Assembly: GCA_905479025.1 (NCBI GenBank)
Contig: CAJQKX010000033.1
Coordinates: 1 to 6,253, forward strand
From: an uncultured Paraglaciecola sp.
GTDB lineage: Bacteria > Pseudomonadota > Gammaproteobacteria > Enterobacterales > Alteromonadaceae
Reading direction: 5' to 3'
Length of the DNA stretch: 6,253 nucleotides
Part shown: positions 1-5,807 of the stretch, piece by piece
How positions within the stretch are numbered: position 1 is the stretch's first letter
Layout: each line of letters begins with the position of its first letter
Program-made: the position numbers and the translations under genes
The notes under the pieces: generated by a model
What the model was told of the DNA's origin: nothing
The model's database searches: none
Seen by the model: the letters and a program-made list of their open reading frames with translations, nothing else

Positions 1-62
1 ACCAGAGCGACCGCTTCTTGTTTAAATTCTGCGGGATAATGTTTATTTGTTCGTTTAGTCAT
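1..62 (-). CDS. IS3-family transposase OrfA, N-terminal fragment (runs off the window)
   Basis: Read on the minus strand from ATG at 62-60, the first 20 codons give MTKRTNKHYPAEFKQEAVAL. This is the typical start of the small OrfA protein of IS3-family elements: a basic N-terminus, then Y-x-x-E-F-K-x-E-A-V, the first helix of the helix-turn-helix that binds the IS ends. OrfA is normally joined to the DDE integrase OrfB by programmed frameshifting, but that part lies outside the window. The start is supported by GAGG five bases upstream (71-68) and a TATAAT box behind it. It is partial only because of the window edge, so whether the full element is intact cannot be judged. The family call is from recognised pattern, and the IS subgroup is not determined. 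Confidence 0.85.
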   Translation of the reverse strand, partial: MTKRTNKHYPAEFKQEAVAL

Positions 63-64
63 AT

Positions 65-91
65 TCACCTCAATTAACAGGATTATAATCC
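65..91 (-). promoter_or_regulatory. Expression signals of the IS transposase: -10 box and RBS
   Basis: On the minus strand a TATAAT hexamer (87-82) lies inside the perfect 12-base palindrome GGATTATAATCC (80-91). It is followed by the ribosome binding site GAGG (71-68), five bases before ATG. No good -35 box was found at 16-18 bases, so promoter activity is inferred from the -10 box only. Confidence 0.45.
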
Positions 92-122
92 TTTATTGAA
101 GTGTCCGGTTAATTCAACCACA

Positions 123-610
123 ACACTATATGCGATTAGCAGAGCAAAGACTAAGTCATTCAAAATATTAGCATGACTGAATTAGTAAATATTCGAAGCG
201 TTGAATATCAAACATAAGTTAATGGCATTTACTTCATAACGCACATTGTCAAAACACTGGGTTAAATGAAAGGCATATACACATTTCATTTGATACTGAC
301 TATGTTTTAACTTTTTTATTCCTTGAACGCGTTTCAAACTAAAGACGTTATGGAAATTACCGGCTATTCAGCTCTATATGCTCTTGCAGTAATGAAGCAA
401 TCGATGTGGTGTGAAGATTTCAACCCAATATTGATTAGGATTTTTGATAAATACAATACCTTAAGTGATGTGGTTATCAAGCTTACTAAATAGTTGCTTA
501 TCGAGACATTGAGTTTTGTTGACTTCGATATACACCTGAGGTTTGGTGAGTTAACGTTCAATCAATTGAGCTCTATCAATTGATTAACGCTACAAGTGAA
601 TCAGTTCTCA
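123..610. other. Gene-poor region between the IS and the SDR operon
   Basis: No convincing gene is seen in these 488 bases. The region is AT-rich with scattered stops in all frames. One short plus-strand frame is open from 311 and has an ATG at 350-352 and a stop at 491-493 (47 codons). Its translation, with the segment SALYALAV and then FNPILIRIFDKY, resembles worn coding sequence more than random DNA, faintly recalling the C-terminal region of IS110-type transposases, but this is too weak to annotate as a gene. A minus-strand frame at 561-364 overlaps it and has no RBS or family features. A hairpin lies at 560-585. The region is probably decayed accessory DNA next to the insertion sequence. 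Confidence 0.5.
560..585. repeat. 10-bp perfect inverted repeat downstream of the SDR gene
   Basis: AATCAATTGA and TCAATTGATT form a perfect 10-bp stem around a 6-base loop (GCTCTA). It lies 25 bases beyond the stop codon of the leftward SDR gene, where a transcription end is expected. The stem is AT-rich and no T-run follows on the minus strand, so it is not a standard intrinsic terminator. It may instead stabilise the 3' end of the transcript. Each arm contains the self-complementary 8-mer TCAATTGA. Confidence 0.5.
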
Positions 611-1369
611 TTAAGATACTTTTCGGGCTTCTATTTTCAAATAGATTGTTTGCAAAAAAGGGAGCCACTGTGAAGTTAGCCAAAAAATTCTGAATATAAA
701 AGAAGGGTAGATACGAGTTTTATTTTTTTCTAATCCTGAAAAAATACTTCGGGCAACTGTTTCAGCTGTTTGGCTTGGAAATGGTGCCTTACTGCCGGCA
801 GACCGAAAGAATTCTGTTCTAGTCGCAATGGGGTACACTAAAACAACCTCTTGCTTGCTTGTCGATTCCCACTTCTGGGTTTCAGCGAAAGAGTGTAACG
901 CTGCTTTTGTTGCTGAGTACAACGCATATCCGGGTAGGCCTAAGTAAGCCATTGCAGATGAAGTCATCACAATTCTAAAGGGATGATCTTTATTTAATTG
1001 CTTCAGCTTTTGCCAACTATATATAGGCGATAGGGTATTAAGAGAAAATATTTTTTCATTTCTTAGCCAATCGGGCTCAGCTCGTGAAGATAAATTCTCA
1101 AAGTAAGCAAAACCTGCATTTGCAAAAAACAAGTCACAACTATCCCAACGCAATGCTATTTTTGTGAAAAGTAAATCTGATCCAGTTTGAGTCGATAGGT
1201 CTGTGTCAATAAACTGTAATTTTTCGTTCTGACTAAATCGAGATTGAATAGTATCGGTATTTAAGTCAACGGCAATAATATCATGTTCATTTTCAATTGA
1301 TTGCTCTAACAGTGCTAACCCTATACCTGAATTTGCCCCAGTAATGACAGTACGTTGATTACGACCCAT
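611..1369 (-). CDS. SDR-family NAD(P)-dependent oxidoreductase
   Basis: A 252-residue protein with the classical short-chain dehydrogenase layout. The Rossmann cofactor motif TGANSGIG is at residues 10-17. Asp35 after the second strand suggests a preference for NAD(H). Asp57-Leu58 contact the adenine, and NAG is at 84-86. The catalytic tetrad is complete: Asn111, Ser138, Tyr151 and Lys155 (Y-S-A-T-K). The usual PG after strand six is replaced by YPIATRT. The family reduces or oxidises carbonyl/hydroxyl groups; the substrate here is unknown. The last 30 residues are rich in aromatic and hydrophobic residues (about 219-242), which may form a membrane-touching or substrate-lid helix. The start is ATG at 1369, with a weak AAAGGT upstream. 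The gene lies 15 bases after the decarboxylase-like gene and is surely cotranscribed with it. Confidence 0.92.
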   Translation of the reverse strand: MGRNQRTVITGANSGIGLALLEQSIENEHDIIAVDLNTDTIQSRFSQNEKLQFIDTDLSTQTGSDLLFTKIALRWDSCDLFFANAGFAYFENLSSRAEPDWLRNEKIFSLNTLSPIYSWQKLKQLNKDHPFRIVMTSSAMAYLGLPGYALYSATKAALHSFAETQKWESTSKQEVVLVYPIATRTEFFRSAGSKAPFPSQTAETVARSIFSGLEKNKTRIYPSFIFRIFWLTSQWLPFLQTIYLKIEARKVS

Positions 1370-1384
1370 TCTACTATTTTACCT

Positions 1385-2035
1385 TTATATTATTTTTTCT
1401 TGGATCGCTTCTGGAAAACCCATGGAAAACCCATCAACAATAGATGCAGCCAAGATAGTTTGGTTACTAAGATCAGGAAAACTGTGCCCATCTTCATTAT
1501 TAGAGCCGCCTAAATGACTGACAGTAGCAAATTTTGCTTGGCCTTTAGTTTTTGGTTTTGTCCAAAAGTGGTGATTATCTCGTTTCTGGTAGAGGGTAAT
1601 GGGCAGCATAGCTTCAATAATAGGTATGGACGGACCTAATCTTTTAGCTTTTAAGGTAAAGCAGGAATGCCCTTCATGTTTGATAGCGACTTGGACAGAT
1701 TTTCCGTCATCTTGCCAATCGAATTGGGCCATTTTTTTTGGAATACCCCAGTTTTTTTGCCCTGCTTTCATACTGTTTTCGGAGTCGACAAATATATGAC
1801 TAATTGATAAATGCTTGCCTTTTGGATTTTTCAGGGTGCCCGGAATAAGTAAAATTTCGTAGTAAGGTCCAACGGGGGATGTTTGATAATTAACCAAACA
1901 AATAGAGGCAATTAACCCTTTATAGTCAGAAAGCCCGTAACGTGCTTTCCATGATTTTGACAAACGCATTACTAAAACAACGCCGCTACCCTTTAGCTGC
2001 CAAGGTGCAGGGTGATTGTACTCTTGTTCTGACAT
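1385..2035 (-). CDS. Acetoacetate decarboxylase-like protein
   Basis: 216 residues from ATG at 2035. A longer reading from GTG at 2050 would place the strong Shine-Dalgarno GGAGGAA inside the coding region, so the ATG is the better start. The sequence follows the acetoacetate decarboxylase (ADC) superfamily: APWQLKGSG and an Arg near residue 24, SPVGPYYEILLIPG with Glu60, then VDSENSM followed by WGIPKKMAQF with the pair Lys100-Lys101. In true acetoacetate decarboxylase the first Lys of such a pair forms the Schiff base with the beta-keto acid and the second lowers its pKa; that both roles are kept here is inferred from the motif. The protein is somewhat shorter than the classical enzyme (about 245 residues), and many family members have other activities (aldolase-dehydratase, hydrolase), so the substrate is open. 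It is first in the operon with the SDR gene, suggesting both act on the same compound. Confidence 0.85.
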   Translation of the reverse strand: MSEQEYNHPAPWQLKGSGVVLVMRLSKSWKARYGLSDYKGLIASICLVNYQTSPVGPYYEILLIPGTLKNPKGKHLSISHIFVDSENSMKAGQKNWGIPKKMAQFDWQDDGKSVQVAIKHEGHSCFTLKAKRLGPSIPIIEAMLPITLYQKRDNHHFWTKPKTKGQAKFATVSHLGGSNNEDGHSFPDLSNQTILAASIVDGFSMGFPEAIQEKII

Positions 2036-2041
2036 AAAAAG

Positions 2042-2048
2042 TTCCTCC
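2042..2048 (-). promoter_or_regulatory. Strong RBS that fixes the decarboxylase-like start
   Basis: GGAGGAA on the minus strand ends six bases before ATG 2035, ideal spacing. It overlaps the codons of the alternative GTG start at 2050, which argues against that start. Confidence 0.85.
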
Positions 2049-2099
2049 ACTTTATTTAAAGAAATATATCAGATAGAAGATGCTTTTAAAATCTTGAAT

Positions 2100-2129
2100 T
2101 TATTAGTTAAGTCTATTGATTAGTATCAA
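2100..2129 (-). promoter_or_regulatory. Candidate promoter of the decarboxylase/SDR operon
   Basis: On the minus strand TTGATA (2129-2124) and TAATAA (2105-2100) are spaced by 18 bases, giving a leader of about 60 bases. The TTGATA lies inside the perfect inverted repeat 2109-2136, the arrangement expected of a repressor-controlled promoter. An alternative pair is TTTTAA (2091-2086) with TATATT (2068-2063), 17 bases apart. Both are weak matches and neither is proven. Confidence 0.25.
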
Positions 2130-2136
2130 TAGACTT
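2109..2136. repeat. Perfect 12+12-base inverted repeat, likely operator
   Basis: AAGTCTATTGAT and ATCAATAGACTT are exact reverse complements separated by four bases (TAGT). The repeat lies 73 bases upstream of the decarboxylase-like start. Neither strand has a T-run after it, and the stem is mostly A/T, so a terminator is unlikely. A dimeric regulator (for example of the TetR or MarR type) binding here and covering a -35 box is the more natural reading, but no regulator gene is in the window. Confidence 0.55.
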
Positions 2137-2140
2137 TGTT

Positions 2141-2164
2141 GAGTTGGTTACGCTTTAACGACTC
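2141..2164. repeat. Short imperfect hairpin
   Basis: GAGTTG...CGACTC pairs with one G-U wobble, and the inner bases pair partly (GTTA/TAAC). It follows the perfect repeat by only four bases. Its function is unknown. Confidence 0.35.
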
Positions 2165-2175
2165 TAAAAAGAACG

Positions 2176-2218
2176 GGTGAAGGTCTTTCATTGTGCTCAC
2201 ATTGAAAGACCCGTCACC
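2176..2218. repeat. Long imperfect inverted repeat (5+9 bp stem)
   Basis: GGTGA plus GGTCTTTCA on the left (2176-2190) pair with TGAAAGACC plus TCACC on the right (2203-2218), with one small internal bulge and a 12-base loop. On the minus strand a CTTTTT run follows about ten bases after the stem, so it could end leftward transcription. It could also be a repeated extragenic palindrome. No expressed gene that needs such an end is evident on that side. Confidence 0.45.
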
Positions 2219-2556
2219 TAAATAGTTCTAAATAGGTTTTAAGGCGAAAGTCTGTAAAAAACTATTAGTGCACTAGTATTTGAAAATCTTCATTGTCCGT
2301 TGAAAGCTTATGCTTAAATGAAAATAGTGATCCAATTCTGGGTATCCTCCTTCTACTGATAGCCGTCGTCCAATGAGTATTGCAAAAACGGTAGAAATTA
2401 GCCCATCGAGCCTTGTCAGATTGAATGTTTTGTCACTCAGCAGAAGCGATGTAAAATTGAACACTTTATTACGTTGTTGAATCTAGCTTAAATACCTTGC
2501 TAATCTGCTTTCGATTGACAACAATCATCAATAGTAAATCACTTGTTTTAAAACCG

Positions 2557-4239
2557 ATGCAATCAAAGATATCCAATACTTTACGTCAATACTTTCCCTT
2601 TTTTACCAGCCTTGAGTCACAAAGCTGTATATATTTGGATAGTGCTGCTACCAGTCAAAAATTACAGTCGGTTATCGATATTACGCGACATTTCTACCAA
2701 GAGCAGTCTGTTAATGTGCATCGTTCTAGTCATCAGTTGGCCGCCAATGTTACAGAACAATTTGAACAGTCGCGCAGGACCATCCAACATTTTATTGGTG
2801 CTAGGAGCCACAAAGAAATTGTGTGGACTAAAGGGGCTACCGAAAGCATAAATCTTGTCGCCAGTAGTTTGGCTAAAAGTCACTTTAAAGCGGGTGATAG
2901 TATTGTAGTCTCTGCTCTAGAACATCACGCTAATATTGTGCCTTGGCAGCAAATAGCCCAAGCTAATAATTTACAATTACAGGTAATGCCAGTTGATAAT
3001 AATGGAGTATTAAAGCTAACAGAATCATTGCAATTAATGACTTCAAATACCGCAATGGTGGCTTTAGGGCATGTATCAAATGCTCTAGGAAATATTAATC
3101 CAATAAAAGCTATTATTAACAAAGCCAAAGAATTGGGCGCATTAACACTAATAGATGGCACACAAGCAGTTAGTCACTTGGCTGTGAATGTGCAACAGTT
3201 GGATTGTGACTTTTATGTGTTCAGTGGTCATAAAATGTTTGGCCCCACTGGCATAGGTGTATTGTACGGTAAGTACGATTTGCTCGAGCAATTACCGCCT
3301 TATCAACTAGGCGGTGAGATGATCAAACACGTTAGCTTCACACAATCCACCTTCCAACCACCGCCATTAAAATTTGAAGCCGGTACGCCAAATATTGCAG
3401 GTGTACTAGGTATAGCAGTTGCCAGTGAGTTTATTCAACAACATAGAGCGACGCTATTAGCACTTGAACATAACTTGTATCAACAATTACTCGATTCTTT
3501 GTCAGCTATTCCACAAGTAAAATTATGGGGTGATAGAGTTAACAGTATCTGTCTGTTGTCTTTTACCTTAGAAGGTGTCAATCATTACGATCTCGCAGTG
3601 CTATTAGATAAGCGCAATGTTGCAGTGAGGGTAGGGCATCACTGTGCTATGCCTTTAATGAATGAGCTGGGTATAGATGGGACCATTAGAGTGTCTTTAG
3701 CGCCTTACAATAACAACGATGACATCCAGACCTTTCTCTCGGCGTTAGTCGAATGTATTCGTTTATTAACTGAACCAACAACTCAAACGGCAACTGTTGA
3801 AATGTTATTGGATGAGAAACAAGCTCTGCTTTTTCCCATTGCAGAGTCAATAAAACAGGCAAAAAGCTGGGATCAGACTTACCGGCAAATGATGTTAGCG
3901 GGTAAAAGTTTAGCCAGATTACAAGACCATTATAAAACGCAAGAGTCTGCAGTAACTGGCTGTGAAAGCGAAGTTTGGATAAGGTGTTTAGTAGATAAAG
4001 GCCTAGTAGTGTTGGAGGGGGACTCGCCTAGCAAAATTATTCGCGGCTTATTGGCTGTGCTGTTCGAAGCCCTGTCAGGCAAAACAGCTAAACAAGTTTT
4101 GGTGTTTAACTTAGTCGATTATCTAGAAACATTACATTTGGGTAAACACTTAAGCCAATCCAGAGGCAACGGACTGTCTGCTGTAATGGAAAAAATTATT
4201 GAATACTGCCAACTTCAATCTGCAAATAAAGAGAGTTAG
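2557..4239 (+). CDS. Fused cysteine desulfurase (CsdA/SufS type) and SufE/CsdE sulfur acceptor
   Basis: 560 residues from ATG at 2557. The frame is open back to TTG 2497, but the ATG starts the protein where E. coli CsdA/SufS proteins start and gives near-identical residue numbers to SufS. Residues 1-405 are a PLP-dependent cysteine desulfurase: YLDSAAT, TKGATESINLVA, EHHANIVPW with the PLP-stacking His123, Asp200 in IDGTQAV, the PLP Lys226 in SGHKMFGPTG, and the active-site Cys363 in RVGHHCAMPL. After a short linker, about residues 418-553 form a SufE/CsdE domain: YRQMMLAGK, then acceptor Cys469 in VTGCESEVW, IIRGLLAVL and HLSQSRGNGL. The enzyme takes sulfur from cysteine, giving alanine, and passes the persulfide to the SufE cysteine for Fe-S cluster or other thio-cofactor synthesis; it is cytoplasmic. 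CsdA and CsdE are normally separate genes. The desulfurase half resembles CsdA more than SufS. No clear RBS precedes the ATG. Confidence 0.95.
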   Translation: MQSKISNTLRQYFPFFTSLESQSCIYLDSAATSQKLQSVIDITRHFYQEQSVNVHRSSHQLAANVTEQFEQSRRTIQHFIGARSHKEIVWTKGATESINLVASSLAKSHFKAGDSIVVSALEHHANIVPWQQIAQANNLQLQVMPVDNNGVLKLTESLQLMTSNTAMVALGHVSNALGNINPIKAIINKAKELGALTLIDGTQAVSHLAVNVQQLDCDFYVFSGHKMFGPTGIGVLYGKYDLLEQLPPYQLGGEMIKHVSFTQSTFQPPPLKFEAGTPNIAGVLGIAVASEFIQQHRATLLALEHNLYQQLLDSLSAIPQVKLWGDRVNSICLLSFTLEGVNHYDLAVLLDKRNVAVRVGHHCAMPLMNELGIDGTIRVSLAPYNNNDDIQTFLSALVECIRLLTEPTTQTATVEMLLDEKQALLFPIAESIKQAKSWDQTYRQMMLAGKSLARLQDHYKTQESAVTGCESEVWIRCLVDKGLVVLEGDSPSKIIRGLLAVLFEALSGKTAKQVLVFNLVDYLETLHLGKHLSQSRGNGLSAVMEKIIEYCQLQSANKES

Positions 4240-4499
4240 ATATTTATCAATAAACAGCAAGATAAAACAGGTTCATCAGTTAGAAAAGTCTTAAATATTT
4301 TTAGGAGCATTATTTTATTATCAGTTTTGGGGTATTACGGCAATAAAACTGTTCAGACGTATCTTGGGCAACAAGCCATAGATGAAATTGGGTTAGAAAT
4401 ACTTGCCTTAGAGCAAGCCCCAGAAGTGGCCAATAATACTAAATAAATTAGTATTGGCGGATATGTCAGCCATTTGGTGCCCAAGCTGTCGTAAGTTAG

Positions 4500-4545
4500 A
4501 TAAACAAGTGTTCTCATATAAACAAGTGTTCTCATATAAACAAGT
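4500..4545 (+). repeat. 18-bp tandem repeat, about 2.5 copies
   Basis: ATAAACAAGTGTTCTCAT is repeated exactly at 4500-4517 and 4518-4535, followed by a partial copy (4536-4545). Eighteen bases is six codons, so the duplication repeats K-Q-V-F-S-Y in frame just after the CPSC motif of the broken thioredoxin-like gene. It is probably a replication-slippage duplication within the decaying gene. Confidence 0.9.
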
Positions 4546-4783
4546 CATTTCACAGAACAATCAAACTTTGTTTATGTCCGCATAGAGTTTGACTCGCCGG
4601 AAGGTAAATCCTTTATGCCAAATTACCATGTCACTGGTTTTTCCACATTGTTGGTATTAAATACTAGGGGTGATAAATAGTACAATTACCAATAAGCTAT
4701 GTGCCGATACCTTTTTTGGCAACATTGGCAATGGTCGTTGCGGTGAGTCGTTAATCAATCGGTTTAAACATAATTTAAATGAA

Positions 4784-4788
4784 AAGGA
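4784..4788 (+). promoter_or_regulatory. RBS choosing the ATG at 4795 for the NUP gene
   Basis: AAGGA ends six bases before ATG 4795 but directly touches the other in-frame ATG at 4789. The downstream ATG is therefore the likely start, and it overlaps the TGA of the broken upstream gene (ATGA). Confidence 0.75.
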
Positions 4789-4794
4789 ATGCTT

Positions 4795-5802
4795 ATGAAA
4801 CCATACAAAATATTAGTGTTAATTTTACTTTGCTCAATTACACTGACTAGTCAGGCGGCCATAAACAGCAAGCCAATTCATGTCAAAGTTTTTATCGCAG
4901 CCATGTTTGAAATAGGTGAAAATTCTGGTGATAAATCAGGGGAGTTTCAGTACTGGTATCAACGTTATTTTAAAAACAGTCAGCCTATAGATGTAAAAGG
5001 CGCACTCAACCCCGTTTATTGTAATAAAAATGGTGTGTGTGGCGGTGTGTTAGGTATGGGAAAGGTCGCTTCATCTGCTTCAATGCAGGCCATTTTATTA
5101 AACCAACAATTCGATTTTTCACGCAGCTTTTACATTCTCAGCGGTGTGGGAGGCACGCCTCCATCAAAAGGCACAATAGGTGATGTGAGTTGGGGCAGTT
5201 GGCTAATTGATTACGATTTAGGTCATCGCTGGTCACCAGAAGAAGGTGAAGTAGGTGCCCCCACTTTTATGCCCCGTAAAGGGTATGAAAACATTCGCCG
5301 TTATCAACTTAACCCCTTATTAGTCGATTGGAGCATGGCGTTATCTACTGATACAAAGCTCAAGGACTCACCAAGCGCTCAAGCTTATAGAACTCGTTAC
5401 CCACAAATTGCAGCCAGGCGACTGCCCAAAGTGTTAAAGGGCACACATATGACGGGTGATACGTTTTTTCATGGGCCAGGATTGTCTAAACAAGCACAAT
5501 ATATCACTGAATTATATGGTGCAGATGATTACATAACCACTGAAATGGAAGCCGCGGCTATTACACAGGTGATCAGCCGGATTCATGGGACACAACGCAT
5601 TTTGAGTTTACGTGGGTCAGTCAACTTTGACCAAGGTCACCCAAATGAAACAACCTTAGAACACTTAGATCCAGCACCCGGAGAAACGGCTGGTGGTTTT
5701 ACCGAAACGGTAGAAAATATTGTTTTAGTCGGGGCTAAAGTAACCGATCATATTACCAACAATTGGCAAATCTGGCAGCAGGGAGTGCCACAGCTAAAAT
5801 AA
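4795..5802 (+). CDS. Exported purine nucleoside permease (NUP) family protein
   Basis: 335 residues. A Sec signal peptide is clear: Lys near the N-terminus, hydrophobic core KILVLILLCSITL, and a cleavage site after SQA (about residue 21). Cys13 does not fit a lipobox. The mature part follows the NUP family, which shares the nucleoside phosphorylase fold: KVFIAAMFEIGE, GDKSGEFQYWYQ (about 45-56), YILSGVGGTPPSKGTIGD (113-130), GTHMTGDTFFHGP, and TTEMEAAA (238-245), whose Met-Glu pair corresponds to the ribose-binding residues of purine nucleoside phosphorylases. The founding fungal member takes up purine nucleosides; bacterial members are predicted periplasmic proteins of uncertain activity, perhaps binding or cleaving nucleosides. 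Cys76 and Cys82 are the only cysteines in the mature part and could form a disulfide. The start overlaps the end of the broken thioredoxin-like gene, implying translational coupling in the ancestral operon. It converges with the glycosyltransferase gene, five bases away. Confidence 0.9.
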   Translation: MKPYKILVLILLCSITLTSQAAINSKPIHVKVFIAAMFEIGENSGDKSGEFQYWYQRYFKNSQPIDVKGALNPVYCNKNGVCGGVLGMGKVASSASMQAILLNQQFDFSRSFYILSGVGGTPPSKGTIGDVSWGSWLIDYDLGHRWSPEEGEVGAPTFMPRKGYENIRRYQLNPLLVDWSMALSTDTKLKDSPSAQAYRTRYPQIAARRLPKVLKGTHMTGDTFFHGPGLSKQAQYITELYGADDYITTEMEAAAITQVISRIHGTQRILSLRGSVNFDQGHPNETTLEHLDPAPGETAGGFTETVENIVLVGAKVTDHITNNWQIWQQGVPQLK

Positions 5803-5807
5803 GGTGT

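Larger units (their letters stand above)
1..122 (-). mobile_element. Terminal part of an IS3-family insertion sequence
   Basis: The orfA start is preceded by about 60 bases of leader, the usual distance from an IS3-family left end to orfA. On the minus strand the leader begins 5'-TGTGGTTGAATTAACCGGAC, which fits the TG...CA termini of the family, so the element probably ends at about 122 (120 or 125 are also possible). The other end and the target duplication are outside the window, so the boundary is an inference. Confidence 0.6.
2049..2556. other. Divergent intergenic region with several inverted repeats
   Basis: About 500 bases separate the leftward decarboxylase/SDR operon from the rightward csd gene. 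The left half (2100-2218) holds three consecutive inverted repeats, annotated separately. The right half holds a 10-base palindrome TAGTGCACTA (2266-2275) and a minus-strand frame of 63 codons (2464-2273) that has no RBS and no secure family assignment. It could be a worn transposase fragment or chance. No RNA gene or convincing sigma-70 promoter for the csd gene was recognised. A lone TTGACA at 2515-2520 has no matching -10 box at normal distance. Confidence 0.5.
4240..4798 (+). pseudogene. Broken gene for a membrane-anchored thioredoxin-like protein
   Basis: Three frames must be joined to recover the protein. The first runs from just after the csd stop to TAA 4444: FINKQQDKTG, then a hydrophobic stretch RSIILLSVLGYY (probable membrane anchor). 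The second continues from about 4445 with [21 protein letters not shown], a thioredoxin-fold active site with CPSC at 4478-4489. The third, from about 4546-4564, gives [17 protein letters not shown] and HVTGFSTLLVLNTRGDK, matching the beta strands and the following loop of thioredoxin-like domains. A last shift near 4664-4681 leads to a frame that ends in TGA 4796-4798, overlapping the next gene's ATG as ATGA. No ATG starts the frame; ATA at 4240 may be a decayed start. The intact gene would have been about 180 codons, a periplasmic thiol oxidoreductase of DsbD-gamma/TlpA-like type. Sequencing error is a possible alternative, but three shifts plus a missing start point to decay. Confidence 0.75.

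Noticed and set aside
364..561. 65-codon minus-strand frame
   Set aside because: It has no RBS or recognisable domain, overlaps another small frame on the plus strand, and its composition looks like AT-rich chance sequence.
1599..1799. Plus-strand frame opposite the decarboxylase-like gene
   Set aside because: It is a shadow of a well supported family gene and has no RBS.
2036..2050. GTG 2050 as the start of the decarboxylase-like protein
   Set aside because: The five extra codons consist mostly of the Shine-Dalgarno sequence that serves ATG 2035.
2515..2520. TTGACA as the -35 box of csd
   Set aside because: It is a perfect hexamer, but no acceptable -10 box lies 16-18 bases downstream, and the ATG follows too closely.
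2497..2556. TTG 2497 as the start of the csd fusion
   Set aside because: The extra 20 residues have no counterpart in CsdA/SufS, and ATG 2557 puts His123, Asp200, Lys226 and the active Cys at the family's usual positions.
4353..4535. Minus-strand frame across the thioredoxin-like remnant
   Set aside because: It is antisense to a recognisable family remnant and includes the tandem repeat, with no features of its own.
4687..4755. Hydrophobic frame LPISYVPIPFLATLAMVVAV as a second membrane segment of the thioredoxin-like remnant
   Set aside because: It overlaps the frame that ends in the ATGA junction with the NUP gene. The coupling makes that frame the better original C-terminus, and the hydrophobic reading is probably its shadow.
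4795..4857. NUP protein as a lipoprotein through Cys13
   Set aside because: The residues before Cys13 (ILLC) do not fit a lipobox, whereas SQA-A gives a normal signal peptidase I site.
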